DNA of 64,000 bases from Lewinellaceae bacterium (lineage in GTDB: Bacteria > Bacteroidota > Bacteroidia > Chitinophagales > Saprospiraceae). Shown piece after piece: positions 53,391 to 61,275 of the stretch. The translations under genes were made by a program, and so were the position numbers. The stretch is from contig JACJYA010000002.1 of the NCBI GenBank assembly GCA_020636315.1, positions 1-64,000 of the forward strand. Direction: 5' to 3'. Position 1 is the first letter of the stretch. Each line of letters starts with the position of its first letter. The notes beneath the pieces are model-generated. The model ran no database searches. It was given only the letters and a program-made list of their open reading frames with translations, and was not told the DNA's origin.

Positions 53391-54081
53391 CGATGAGCCG
53401 CTGGCCCACAAGGTCATTCTGGAATATGCCAGAGACATTCCCTTTATTGAGATCGCCGGCCAGTGCTACCTGGCAACGGAGGCTTTCTCCATATTGAATG
53501 AACAGAAAATCGACCTGGCCTTCCTGGATATCAATATGCCCAAAATTCAGGGGCTGGAATTTCTCCGGGCGCTAAACCACCCGCCCATTGTGATCATTAC
53601 TTCTGCGTATGAAGAGTATGCCCTGGAGGGTTTTGAACTGGATGTATGCGACTACCTGTTGAAACCTTTTCGGTTCAGCCGTTTTCTCAAGGCCGTCAGT
53701 AAAGCATACGAGGCCCATCAATTGAAGCGGCCAGCGCCGGCTCCTGGAATCAAAGAACCAGAAACTGAAGAGCCGGCCCAAATGTTCATTAAATCGGATA
53801 AGCGGTTCATTCAGGTCAGCCTGCCGGATATTTTCTACCTGGAAAGCTACGGAAACTATGTGAAGGTATGGCTGAAGGAAGAATTTCACCTAACTCCCCG
53901 CACCTTGTCCGGTTTCGAGGAAGAATTGCCGGAACGGGATTTCTTCCGGATCCATAAATCCTACATCATTCAGAGAAAGCATATAGATTACATAGAAGGA
54001 AATACGCTGCACCTGAAAAACGGAAAAGCGCTTCCCATCGGCAAGAGCTACCGGCAACAGGTCAGGGAGTTGATCTCGTGA
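53362..54081 (+). CDS. LytTR-type response regulator
   Basis: The 239-residue protein has a receiver domain with phospho-acceptor Asp56 (FLDINMPK), conserved IIDDEP at the start and KPF at about 107. A linker follows, then a LytTR DNA-binding domain at about 140-238 (FIKSDKRFIQVSLPDIFYLE, FFRIHKSYIIQRKHIDYI, LPIGKSYRQQVREL). LytTR regulators bind direct repeats with about 21-base spacing; none is assigned here. It is cotranslated with the kinase gene. Confidence 0.95.
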   Translation: MAKLRSLIIDDEPLAHKVILEYARDIPFIEIAGQCYLATEAFSILNEQKIDLAFLDINMPKIQGLEFLRALNHPPIVIITSAYEEYALEGFELDVCDYLLKPFRFSRFLKAVSKAYEAHQLKRPAPAPGIKEPETEEPAQMFIKSDKRFIQVSLPDIFYLESYGNYVKVWLKEEFHLTPRTLSGFEEELPERDFFRIHKSYIIQRKHIDYIEGNTLHLKNGKALPIGKSYRQQVRELIS

Positions 54082-54147
54082 GAAAAAAGTTCTCCAAAAA
54101 CGCCCTTAAGTACTCAGCAACAAGATCCGGCTATCAAAAATCAAACC

Positions 54148-55053
54148 ATGCCCGCATCCCTCCTCGAGTTCCACATCGTCCCTCCCGGCGCACCCCGGGA
54201 ACGCCTGAGCGACTATGCCTATAAGGTGTTCCAGACACTGCCTTCCCGGAAGGGCATGAAGAAGGCCATCAAGGCCGGGGCGTTGCTGGTTGATGGAAGT
54301 CCCGGCCAAACCGGCGACTGGATAGCGCCCGGCCAACGCATCGAGCTGATGAGCCAGGCCATAGCCCCTCCCAAACCTCTGGAGCTTACTCTTGAGATCC
54401 TATTCCTGGATTCCCACCTCGCCGTTATCAACAAGCCGGCCGGCCTGCCCACCAGCGGTAACCGCTATCGGACGGTGGTGAACGCCCTGCAATTCAATCT
54501 TTCGCCTTCTGATGTGGAAGATGCCCTGCCCTGGCCCCGCCCCGTCCACCGCCTCGATGCCCTCACCTCCGGCCTGTTGCTGGTGGCCAGGTCTCATTCA
54601 GCGGCCATCGGGCTGGGGAATCAGTTTGAAAGCAAGCTGGTGCGCAAGGTTTATCAGGCCATAGCGGTGGGAAAAACCCCGGAGAAAGGCCTCCTGCAGT
54701 ATCCCATCGACGGGCAGGAAGCTTACACCGAATTCCGGCTGCTGCGCAAGGTGCGCTCCCTGAAAACGGAATGGCTGTCTTTGATGGAACTCTACCCCCG
54801 AACCGGCCGCACCCATCAGCTGCGCCGCCACCTGGCAGAGGCCGGACACCCCATCCTGGGCGATGCCTTGTATAGTGGAAACGGCCCTGTCCTGAAAGGC
54901 AAAGGGCTTTTCCTCTGCGCTACCAGCCTGGAGTTCACTCATCCGGCAACAGGTGAAACGATGCATTTTACAAGCAGCCCTCCCGCCAAATTCGAGTCCT
55001 TCCTGCAAAGGTCCGGCCAAAGGTGGCAGAAGTTCAGGGGCCGCCAGGCCTAG
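54148..55053 (+). CDS. RluA-family pseudouridine synthase
   Basis: This 301-residue enzyme has an S4-like RNA-binding N-terminus (RKGMKKAIKAGALLVDG) and the RluA catalytic core, with Asp137 in VHRLDALTSGLLLVARS. LYPRTGRTHQLRRHLAEAGHPILGD is the usual second family motif, given here in parts. Such enzymes isomerise uridines in rRNA or tRNA. It does not show the longer RluD insert, so the exact target is open. It starts 67 bases after the LytTR gene without obvious regulatory signals and is followed by an AT-rich inverted repeat. Confidence 0.92.
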   Translation: MPASLLEFHIVPPGAPRERLSDYAYKVFQTLPSRKGMKKAIKAGALLVDGSPGQTGDWIAPGQRIELMSQAIAPPKPLELTLEILFLDSHLAVINKPAGLPTSGNRYRTVVNALQFNLSPSDVEDALPWPRPVHRLDALTSGLLLVARSHSAAIGLGNQFESKLVRKVYQAIAVGKTPEKGLLQYPIDGQEAYTEFRLLRKVRSLKTEWLSLMELYPRTGRTHQLRRHLAEAGHPILGDALYSGNGPVLKGKGLFLCATSLEFTHPATGETMHFTSSPPAKFESFLQRSGQRWQKFRGRQA

Positions 55054-55054
55054 T

Positions 55055-55130
55055 CGTTATTTTTATAATAATTACAAAAGTAATCGTTATTAAAATAATC
55101 ATTACTTTTGTTATAATTACTTTTATAACG
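55055..55130 (+). repeat. AT-rich inverted repeat after the pseudouridine synthase gene
   Basis: ACAAAAGTAAT (55074-55084) and ATTACTTTTGT (55101-55111) are perfect complements; outer arms CGTTAT (55055-55060) and ATAACG (55125-55130) also pair, and the sequence between is mostly A and T. It begins directly after the stop codon, as a terminator would. Its base composition contrasts with the GC-rich neighbours. The 375 bases to AsnRS hold this element and the next repeat only. Confidence 0.5.
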
Positions 55131-55374
55131 ATCTTTCCTTTGCTTTCCCCGGCAGCGATCCTTAACTCTTTCAACTCGGCCTGCTTCATTATTCCTCGTC
55201 TTTATCAAAATCCTCTTCCTCATTTGACCTTTCCTCCCAAAACCTGTAATTTCGCACCTTCTTTTGTCCGCCAAACCACTAGCGGATAAGTACATGGACT
55301 GAATTAATGAATGACTGAATGCTTGAATACCAGCACCTTAGACGGCACTTTGTGTCTCACTAATTGTGTCCAGG

Positions 55375-55420
55375 TACTTACACTTTTACACTTTTACACA
55401 TTTACACATTAACACACTGT
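55375..55420. repeat. TTTACAC intergenic repeat cluster before AsnRS
   Basis: Five or six TTTACAC-like units in tandem (ACTTACACTTTTACAC and following), ending 9 bases before the AsnRS start. A GAATTAATGAAT stretch precedes it at 55303-55314, as in the cluster near 23.4 kb. Confidence 0.6.
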
Positions 55421-55428
55421 CACCTTCC

Positions 55429-56883
55429 ATGAGCAAGCGAACCGAAATAAAAACCGTTATCACAGACTATAAAAGCCTGCTGGGCCAGGAAGTCACCATC
55501 ATGGGCTGGGTGCGCGCCTTCCGGTCCAACCGCTTTATTGCGCTGAACGACGGCACCAGCATGCGGACCCTGCAGGCCGTCGTCGATTTTGAGCAGTTTG
55601 ATGAGGCGTTGCTGAAAAAGGTCACCTTTCACGCCTGCCTTAAAGTAACGGGCAAGCTGGTCGAATCCCAGGGCGCCGGACAGGACGTCGAGGTGCTGGT
55701 AGATACTCTGGAGGTCCTGGGGGAGGCCAACCCGGAGCAGTATCCCATGCAGCCCAAAGCGCAAAGCATGGAGTTCATGCGGGAAAAGGCCCACTTCCGC
55801 ATGCGGACCAACACTTTCAGCGCCGTCTTCCGCATCCGCCACGGTATTGCCTTTGCGGTCCATAAATTCTTTAACGACAACGGCTATTTTTACCTGCATA
55901 CGCCCATCATCACCGGCAGCGACGCCGAAGGCGCCGGCGAGATGTTCCGGGTAACCACGCTGAACGTAGGCAACCCTCCCCGCACTGAAGACGGGCAGGT
56001 GGACTGGAGCCAGGATTTCTTCGAGAAGCCCACCAACCTGACCGTTTCCGGGCAACTGCAAGCCGAGATCGGCGCGCTGGCCCTGGGTAAGGTCTATACC
56101 TTCGGGCCCACCTTCCGCGCCGAGAATTCCAATACCTCGCGCCACCTGGCAGAGTTCTGGATGATCGAACCGGAAGTGGCTTTCTACGACATCTACGATA
56201 ACATGAGCCTGGCGGAGGACTTCTGTAAATACCTCATCAACTTCATCCTGGACAACTATCCGGACGAACTGGAGTTCCTGGGCCAGCGCATACAGCAGAT
56301 GGAAAAGAACATGCCCAAGGAGCAACGCCGCCCGATGGGCCTGGTGGATACCCTGCGCTTTGTGGTGGATAATGATTTCGAACGCATCACCTACACCGAT
56401 GCCGTGCGCATCCTGCGCAATTCCAAGCCTTATAAAAAGGGGAAGTTCGAATACGAGGTGGAATGGGGCAAAGACCTGCAGGCCGAACACGAGCGCTACC
56501 TGGTGGAGAAGCACTTCAAAAAACCCGTTATTGTGCGGGATTACCCCGCCAGCATCAAGGCCTTCTACATGCGCCTGAACGATGAAAACCCGGAGGTGCC
56601 GGGCCGCACCGTAGCCGCAATGGACGTCCTCTTTCCCGGCATCGGAGAGGTGATCGGCGGCTCGCAGCGGGAAGAACGCTACGACGTGCTCGTACAGCGC
56701 ATGCACGATATGGGCATCCCCGAGGAGGAACTGTGGTGGTACCTCGAACTGCGTAAGTTCGGCGGCTGCCCGCACGCAGGCTTCGGGCTGGGCTTCGAAC
56801 GCATGGTGCAGTTCATCACCGGCATGGGCAACATCCGCGATGTGATCGGCTTCCCGAGGACGCCGGGCAATGCCGAGTTTTAA
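55429..56883 (+). CDS. asnS: Asparaginyl-tRNA synthetase
   Basis: The 484-residue class II synthetase has an OB-fold anticodon-binding domain (GQEVTIMGWVRAFRSNRFIA) and a catalytic domain with motif 2 FRAENSNTSRHLAEFWMIEPE split around Arg-Ala-Glu, and motif 3 GFGLGFERMVQFITGM ending in FPRTPGNAEF. The FPR-PG end and lack of an aspartyl-specific insert point to AsnRS rather than AspRS. The ATG at 55429 (MSKRTEIKTVI) is preferred to the in-frame upstream ATG at 55366, which would translate the TTTACAC repeat. Its stop is 13 bases from that of a convergent lipoprotein gene. Confidence 0.97.
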   Translation: MSKRTEIKTVITDYKSLLGQEVTIMGWVRAFRSNRFIALNDGTSMRTLQAVVDFEQFDEALLKKVTFHACLKVTGKLVESQGAGQDVEVLVDTLEVLGEANPEQYPMQPKAQSMEFMREKAHFRMRTNTFSAVFRIRHGIAFAVHKFFNDNGYFYLHTPIITGSDAEGAGEMFRVTTLNVGNPPRTEDGQVDWSQDFFEKPTNLTVSGQLQAEIGALALGKVYTFGPTFRAENSNTSRHLAEFWMIEPEVAFYDIYDNMSLAEDFCKYLINFILDNYPDELEFLGQRIQQMEKNMPKEQRRPMGLVDTLRFVVDNDFERITYTDAVRILRNSKPYKKGKFEYEVEWGKDLQAEHERYLVEKHFKKPVIVRDYPASIKAFYMRLNDENPEVPGRTVAAMDVLFPGIGEVIGGSQREERYDVLVQRMHDMGIPEEELWWYLELRKFGGCPHAGFGLGFERMVQFITGMGNIRDVIGFPRTPGNAEF

Positions 56884-56896
56884 CTTTGGTGGAACC

Positions 56897-57508
56897 CTAG
56901 AAATGTTCAGAAGATGAATCCGGTTCTGCTGACGATGGCTGGGCAACCTTCCCTTTCATCTCAAACTTCATGTATGTTCCTTCATTTTTGGCCAGCCCGG
57001 CGCCGGTTATTTTTCCAAGGGCATCCTCAAAGGTTCCTGTACCATAAAAGAACTCATGCACAGAAACCCTTCCGCCATCCGGATACCAGGTGCAGCGGCC
57101 CACATAACGAAGGGACTCGTAATTCGTTCTGCTGACGAACTGCCCCCATACCCAGGCATCGATGGTATCCTTAGCCGGGTTGGCTTCCGGAGGCAGATAG
57201 TGGGTTTCCCAACTCATGCCGGGCTCCAGTTCTCCCAGGAAAGAGGCCCTCCCGCTCATGGCGTACATCCTGCCCACATAGCCTTTGGGAGGCCTGAGGC
57301 CATTCAGGCTACCTTCCCCCGGCAAGGCAGCCACCTCGAAAAGCTCGTAGTTGGCCTCAAAGTTTTTCATCGCCGGAATAACCATACCTTCCTCTGAAGT
57401 TCCCCGCAGGCATATTTCATCATTTCCTATGCCGGAAAAGCTATCTTTCTGGCAGCTGAAGGCCAATACCATCACGCCGGCAACCAGTACCAATATCTTC
57501 ATTCTCAT
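56897..57508 (-). CDS. Lipoprotein of unknown function
   Basis: The 203-residue protein has a lipoprotein signal (MRMKILVLVAGVMVLAFSCQ) and a mature part with many aromatic residues (YVGRMYAMSGRASFLGELEP, WVWGQFVSRTNYESLRYVGR, VHEFFYGTGTFEDALGK). No family is recognised. The start at 57508 is used because the frame to 57547 adds a non-signal N-terminus; 57502 is equally good. It is convergent with AsnRS and divergent from the small orphan gene at 57781. Confidence 0.75.
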   Translation of the reverse strand: MRMKILVLVAGVMVLAFSCQKDSFSGIGNDEICLRGTSEEGMVIPAMKNFEANYELFEVAALPGEGSLNGLRPPKGYVGRMYAMSGRASFLGELEPGMSWETHYLPPEANPAKDTIDAWVWGQFVSRTNYESLRYVGRCTWYPDGGRVSVHEFFYGTGTFEDALGKITGAGLAKNEGTYMKFEMKGKVAQPSSAEPDSSSEHF

Positions 57509-57780
57509 AGGTTGTGTTTTTGGGTGAGTGAAAAGGGTTGGCCTCACAAGCTGTGAGAACCCTCAATCATTCAAATACATCCTATCGCAGTTAATGCACA
57601 ATGACAAAAATCAACCCAAAGCCTGAGTTTTATTTATCTGCCACTGAAAGGCTTTTGAATACCTTTCGGAAGGTATTCTTTACTTACCAGGAGCAGCCCC
57701 CCCTTCCGCTTCCAATGGCAAGGAACGGCTATGCCGGGGAAAAGCCCAACCACCGGGGCAATCCATAATACAAACCAGCT

Positions 57781-58158
57781 ATGCAAGGTAGAAATTTCGA
57801 GATTAGTATCATCAGCACGGTTACGACCACCAAACACCTCAAAGGGGAATACCTGGAGGAATGGTTAAACCAGAATTTCCGCCTTTTCAAATATGGCGGC
57901 GGCATCGACGAAATTTTCATTCTTTTCAATGTCGATAAAGCCCCGAAGCAAAGCTACTACCAATACCACCCGGAAGAGCGTTTCCTCGAAGTGGCCATCC
58001 CCCTCCCGGAAAAAGAACTGCATGGCGCCGGCGAGAAGGAAACCCTGCTGATCATGGCATCCGCCCTCTTGTCCAGCCTCAATTCCATCCCCCGGCAGGC
58101 GCTTGGGGCTTTTGATATTACCGCCTTCCGGGCCGATTTTGCGGAAATGGTCGCCTGA
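57781..58158 (+). CDS. Small orphan protein
   Basis: The 125-residue product has no signal peptide and no recognised domain. It is alpha/beta in look (FEISIISTVTTTKHLKGEYL, IDEIFILFNVDKAP, RFLEVAIPLPEKEL), with a helical C-terminus (LLIMASALLSSLNSIPRQA). Codon use resembles the neighbours. It sits alone between a lipoprotein gene and the convergent T9SS gene. Small immunity-type or accessory function cannot be told from sequence. Confidence 0.55.
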   Translation: MQGRNFEISIISTVTTTKHLKGEYLEEWLNQNFRLFKYGGGIDEIFILFNVDKAPKQSYYQYHPEERFLEVAIPLPEKELHGAGEKETLLIMASALLSSLNSIPRQALGAFDITAFRADFAEMVA

Positions 58159-58229
58159 TGATCTTGGGGCGGGAGTGTTCAAGGTTTTTGGGGTTCTGGG
58201 TTTGTGGGTTTGTGGGTTTGGACACTCTC

Positions 58230-61106
58230 CTACTCCCCAACCACCAACTTCCCGCTCCCCGCCATCTTCTGGTTTACCACCACCTGAAAGAAATACATGC
58301 CGGATGGGAGCCCATCCGCCTCCAGTTCGAACTGCTCGCCCCGGAAGGGTAGGCGGCGCGCCAGGCGGCCATCGCTGTGGTAAAGCATGAAGGTGCCGGA
58401 GGGCGCCTCCAGTCCTTTTATCTGCAGGGTGGCCTTTTCCGCAAACGGATTCGGATAGGCCAGCACCCGGATACGGGCCGGGCCGGCGCCGGGCCGGACG
58501 TCGTTAACCACGCGGATGAAACCCTCAGCCAGGGTATGGAATGCTGTATTGGTGATCACCGGCGGGTTGAAGTCAAAATAAATAGCGGCGCGGTTTTCAA
58601 TACGTGTTCCCAGGGGATTGTCCGGACGCTGGCTGACGAGAAACTTCACAAAGCCGTGAGAAGCCGACTCGTTGATGTTGCTGTCCGGAAGCATGATATT
58701 ATCGAAAACGAAGCTGAGCACGTTCTCCCCGCTCAGCTCCCAGCGATAGCCGTGGCTGGAAGCACCGGGTTTGACGCTGGCCGGAGCAAGCCAGGGAGAA
58801 AGCGTATCCCGGACCACCACGGTAAAGGCCGTATCCGTGCCGGTATTCTGAAAGCGGATGTGATATTCAATGTCCGTCCCCGGCTTGAGGAAGTGTTCTT
58901 CGCCATACCCCGCCGGCAGTGCCTGTTTGTCATTGGGGTCGTAGGAACCGACATTTTCCCGGCATTCGATATCGGAAAAGCTGCTGTTGGGGAACAGGGA
59001 AAACTGGTTGAAAAAACCGGTGCTGAAGCCGCCCCCAGGGCCGAAGCCACAACCTTCGACAGTGGAGCTGACGAATTCACCGTTGTTGCTGTCAGGGAGC
59101 CGGGGAGCCTCCAGGCGGTAGGTAAAACCGTTGGCCGGGTGTGCAAACTGGAGAACCTCGCCGGCGCTTAATTCGAAGGGTGTCGTCATATACATCACGT
59201 CATCCTCAATGACAATGTATTCAGAAACACCGTTCATATCACCGGCCCCTGCATTGCGAAGGCTGAAGTGTATCGAATCCCCTTCACAGCGCGTTTCCAC
59301 TTCGATGCGGGCCATATTGCCGATGGTGTCGAAACAGAGGGTATCCGGCGAAATATGGGCCTCTACACAATGGGTTTGGCCCAACACGGTGGAATCACAG
59401 TCCAGGTAAGCTGCAAAGTGAAAGCTGCCGCAGGTATCATAAGGTACATCGCCCAGTTCGAAGCGGTAACGGCCATTACCCAGAAAAGTATAGGGAAGTC
59501 CGGCGCTGACCAGGTCCAGGTAGGGGTCCAGTTCCACCTCCACAGCCGCATCCCGGGCCGCAATAGTTCCTTCATTACAATATTGAATGGTGTAAGTATT
59601 CTCAAAACACCGGCGGAGGAACGGTACAGATACATCCACCTTCATCAAAGGGCAGTCGGCCAGAGTAGTAACGGCAAAGTCAACCCGGGTAGTGTCGTAA
59701 AAACTCTGAAGGCTGGCCCCCGTTGAAAGCACACAGGCAGACCACAAGGCATTGGGCGGCAGAAGGGTAAGGATGTAATCACCGGTATCCACCTGCAGGC
59801 TGTACCTGCCATCGGCGCCGGTGGTGGCGTACTGGACGAGGCCTCCGCCTTCCACGCGAACGATCCACTCTTCCAGTCCGGGTTCGCCGTCATCATCAGC
59901 ACAATTCTCCACCTCGTCGCGAAAAACCCGGCCTTCCAGCCAGTTGGTGATAGCAAAACCGTTGCCGTCGGTTTTGGCGAGGAACGGTTTCCAACGCGAC
60001 TCTCCGGCGACGATAAATCCGCCGTCCGGCGTGAGTTCTACGCTGCCCAGGCGGTTGAACCCGGACATTTCATTGCCGAAATTCCGTTGCCAGAGCTCGT
60101 TGCCGTCTCCATCGATCCTGAGCAGGAAGCCAGAAGGTACGGTTGGGTACCAGATGTAGTTGTCCAGCGAACCGGCCAGGACGTAGCCGCCGTCAGGGGT
60201 GAGTTCAATATCCACCGCTTTGGTGTTCAGCGCATAGAGCTTGTGCCAGAGTTCATTGCCCATATCATCCGTCCGGACCACCAGAGCGTTGTATCCGGCA
60301 AAACCGGTGACGCTCCCGCAGGCGATGAAGCCGCCGTTGTGAGCAGGGCGCACGGCCCAGAGTTCATCGCCGGTTGAAAACTGGAAGGAGCGCGTCCACA
60401 GGGTGTCGCCCTGAGCGTCAAAACGAACCATCCGGGGGATCTGATAACTGTTCCACTGCCCGGTGGCAATGTAGCCGCCATCACTGAGTTGCACAATGTC
60501 TTCCAGGGCCGGATACGGATTATTTCCCGGCCAGCCGTAAAATTTTTCCCAGAGTTTGTTGCCGGCAGCGTCAACCTTGAGCAGATAAACCCCGGCGGTG
60601 GAATCGGGTTTGGCAACACTTCCTGCCAGTATGAAGCCACCGTCAGCGGTTAGGTCATATCCGCCAAGATTCGTCGGTAGCGTATCCTGATAGGCATACG
60701 TCTTTGACCACAGCGTATCTCCCGCCGCATCGAGGCGAAGCAGCAGAATGGAAAAGCGCCAGGTATCTTCAGAAGTTGCGCCCAGCGCATAGTAACCGCC
60801 ATCGGGAGCCACCACCACACCCACTCCTTCATCCCTGCCGATCTCTCCCTGCCGGTAAGAGTATTCCCACTGCACCATTCCATTGGCGTCCGTTTTTTTC
60901 AGGTGAAGGTAATCCCGGACAGCGCCGGTAGGCAGGCTGAGGCTTCCCACCGCGATGTAGCCGCCATCGGGGGCAGGCCTGGCTTCCCGCAAAAAAGCAA
61001 GGGCGCCGGCCGTATCAGAATAAACCCGCTGCCACCCCTGGGCGGACAGCGAAAAAGCAAAAAACAGGCCAATGGCCACGAATATCAGGTATCTCAATAT
61101 CTTCAT
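58230..61106 (-). CDS. Large T9SS type A sorted protein with DGGY repeats and DUF11/DUF7619-like modules
   Basis: The 958-residue protein has a signal peptide (FVAIGLFFAFSLSAQ). About eight repeats with a DGGYI/DGGF motif (roughly residues 40-390) should form a beta-propeller. An SdrD B-like segment follows (LEGRVFRDEVENCADDDGEP), then DUF11-like repeats (RRCFENTYTIQYCNEGTIAA), the DUF7619-like stretch (DPNDKQALPAGYG, HIRFQNTGTDTAF, IENRAAIYFDFNPPVITN) and a type A sorting domain (AYPNPFAEKATLQIKGLE). The role is probably extracellular or surface display. It has its own promoter candidate just upstream. Confidence 0.9.
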   Translation of the reverse strand: MKILRYLIFVAIGLFFAFSLSAQGWQRVYSDTAGALAFLREARPAPDGGYIAVGSLSLPTGAVRDYLHLKKTDANGMVQWEYSYRQGEIGRDEGVGVVVAPDGGYYALGATSEDTWRFSILLLRLDAAGDTLWSKTYAYQDTLPTNLGGYDLTADGGFILAGSVAKPDSTAGVYLLKVDAAGNKLWEKFYGWPGNNPYPALEDIVQLSDGGYIATGQWNSYQIPRMVRFDAQGDTLWTRSFQFSTGDELWAVRPAHNGGFIACGSVTGFAGYNALVVRTDDMGNELWHKLYALNTKAVDIELTPDGGYVLAGSLDNYIWYPTVPSGFLLRIDGDGNELWQRNFGNEMSGFNRLGSVELTPDGGFIVAGESRWKPFLAKTDGNGFAITNWLEGRVFRDEVENCADDDGEPGLEEWIVRVEGGGLVQYATTGADGRYSLQVDTGDYILTLLPPNALWSACVLSTGASLQSFYDTTRVDFAVTTLADCPLMKVDVSVPFLRRCFENTYTIQYCNEGTIAARDAAVEVELDPYLDLVSAGLPYTFLGNGRYRFELGDVPYDTCGSFHFAAYLDCDSTVLGQTHCVEAHISPDTLCFDTIGNMARIEVETRCEGDSIHFSLRNAGAGDMNGVSEYIVIEDDVMYMTTPFELSAGEVLQFAHPANGFTYRLEAPRLPDSNNGEFVSSTVEGCGFGPGGGFSTGFFNQFSLFPNSSFSDIECRENVGSYDPNDKQALPAGYGEEHFLKPGTDIEYHIRFQNTGTDTAFTVVVRDTLSPWLAPASVKPGASSHGYRWELSGENVLSFVFDNIMLPDSNINESASHGFVKFLVSQRPDNPLGTRIENRAAIYFDFNPPVITNTAFHTLAEGFIRVVNDVRPGAGPARIRVLAYPNPFAEKATLQIKGLEAPSGTFMLYHSDGRLARRLPFRGEQFELEADGLPSGMYFFQVVVNQKMAGSGKLVVGE

Positions 61107-61130
61107 AGGGATTCCGGTTTTAGAACACTA

Positions 61131-61162
61131 CAAAGATTAGAGAAGTCTTGTACATTATCAAA
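61131..61162 (-). promoter_or_regulatory. Promoter candidate of the DGGY-repeat T9SS gene
   Basis: On the minus strand TTTG (61162-61159), a 19-base spacer and TAATCTTTG (61139-61131) give the consensus with one extra base inside the -7 box. The predicted start lies about 20 bases before the ATG at 61106. Confidence 0.45.
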
Positions 61163-61195
61163 AACAAAAAAGGGCATTTATCAATGAAAAAACTC

Positions 61196-61224
61196 TTGCA
61201 CCTTATTATCAAGCCTTATATTTA
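61196..61224 (+). promoter_or_regulatory. Promoter candidate of the helical-repeat gene
   Basis: TTG (61196-61198), an 18-base spacer and TATATTTA (61217-61224; last base off consensus) precede the ATG at 61276 by about 50 bases. The intervening leader is strongly AT-rich. Confidence 0.4.
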
Positions 61225-61275
61225 GCAGAAGTTCTTAAAAAATCATCAAATAAATTTAATATTAAATAATTTAAA

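Noticed and set aside
55420..56946. A 508-codon minus-strand frame opposite asnS
   Set aside because: Antisense shadow of AsnRS; no recognisable protein motif, low-complexity composition.
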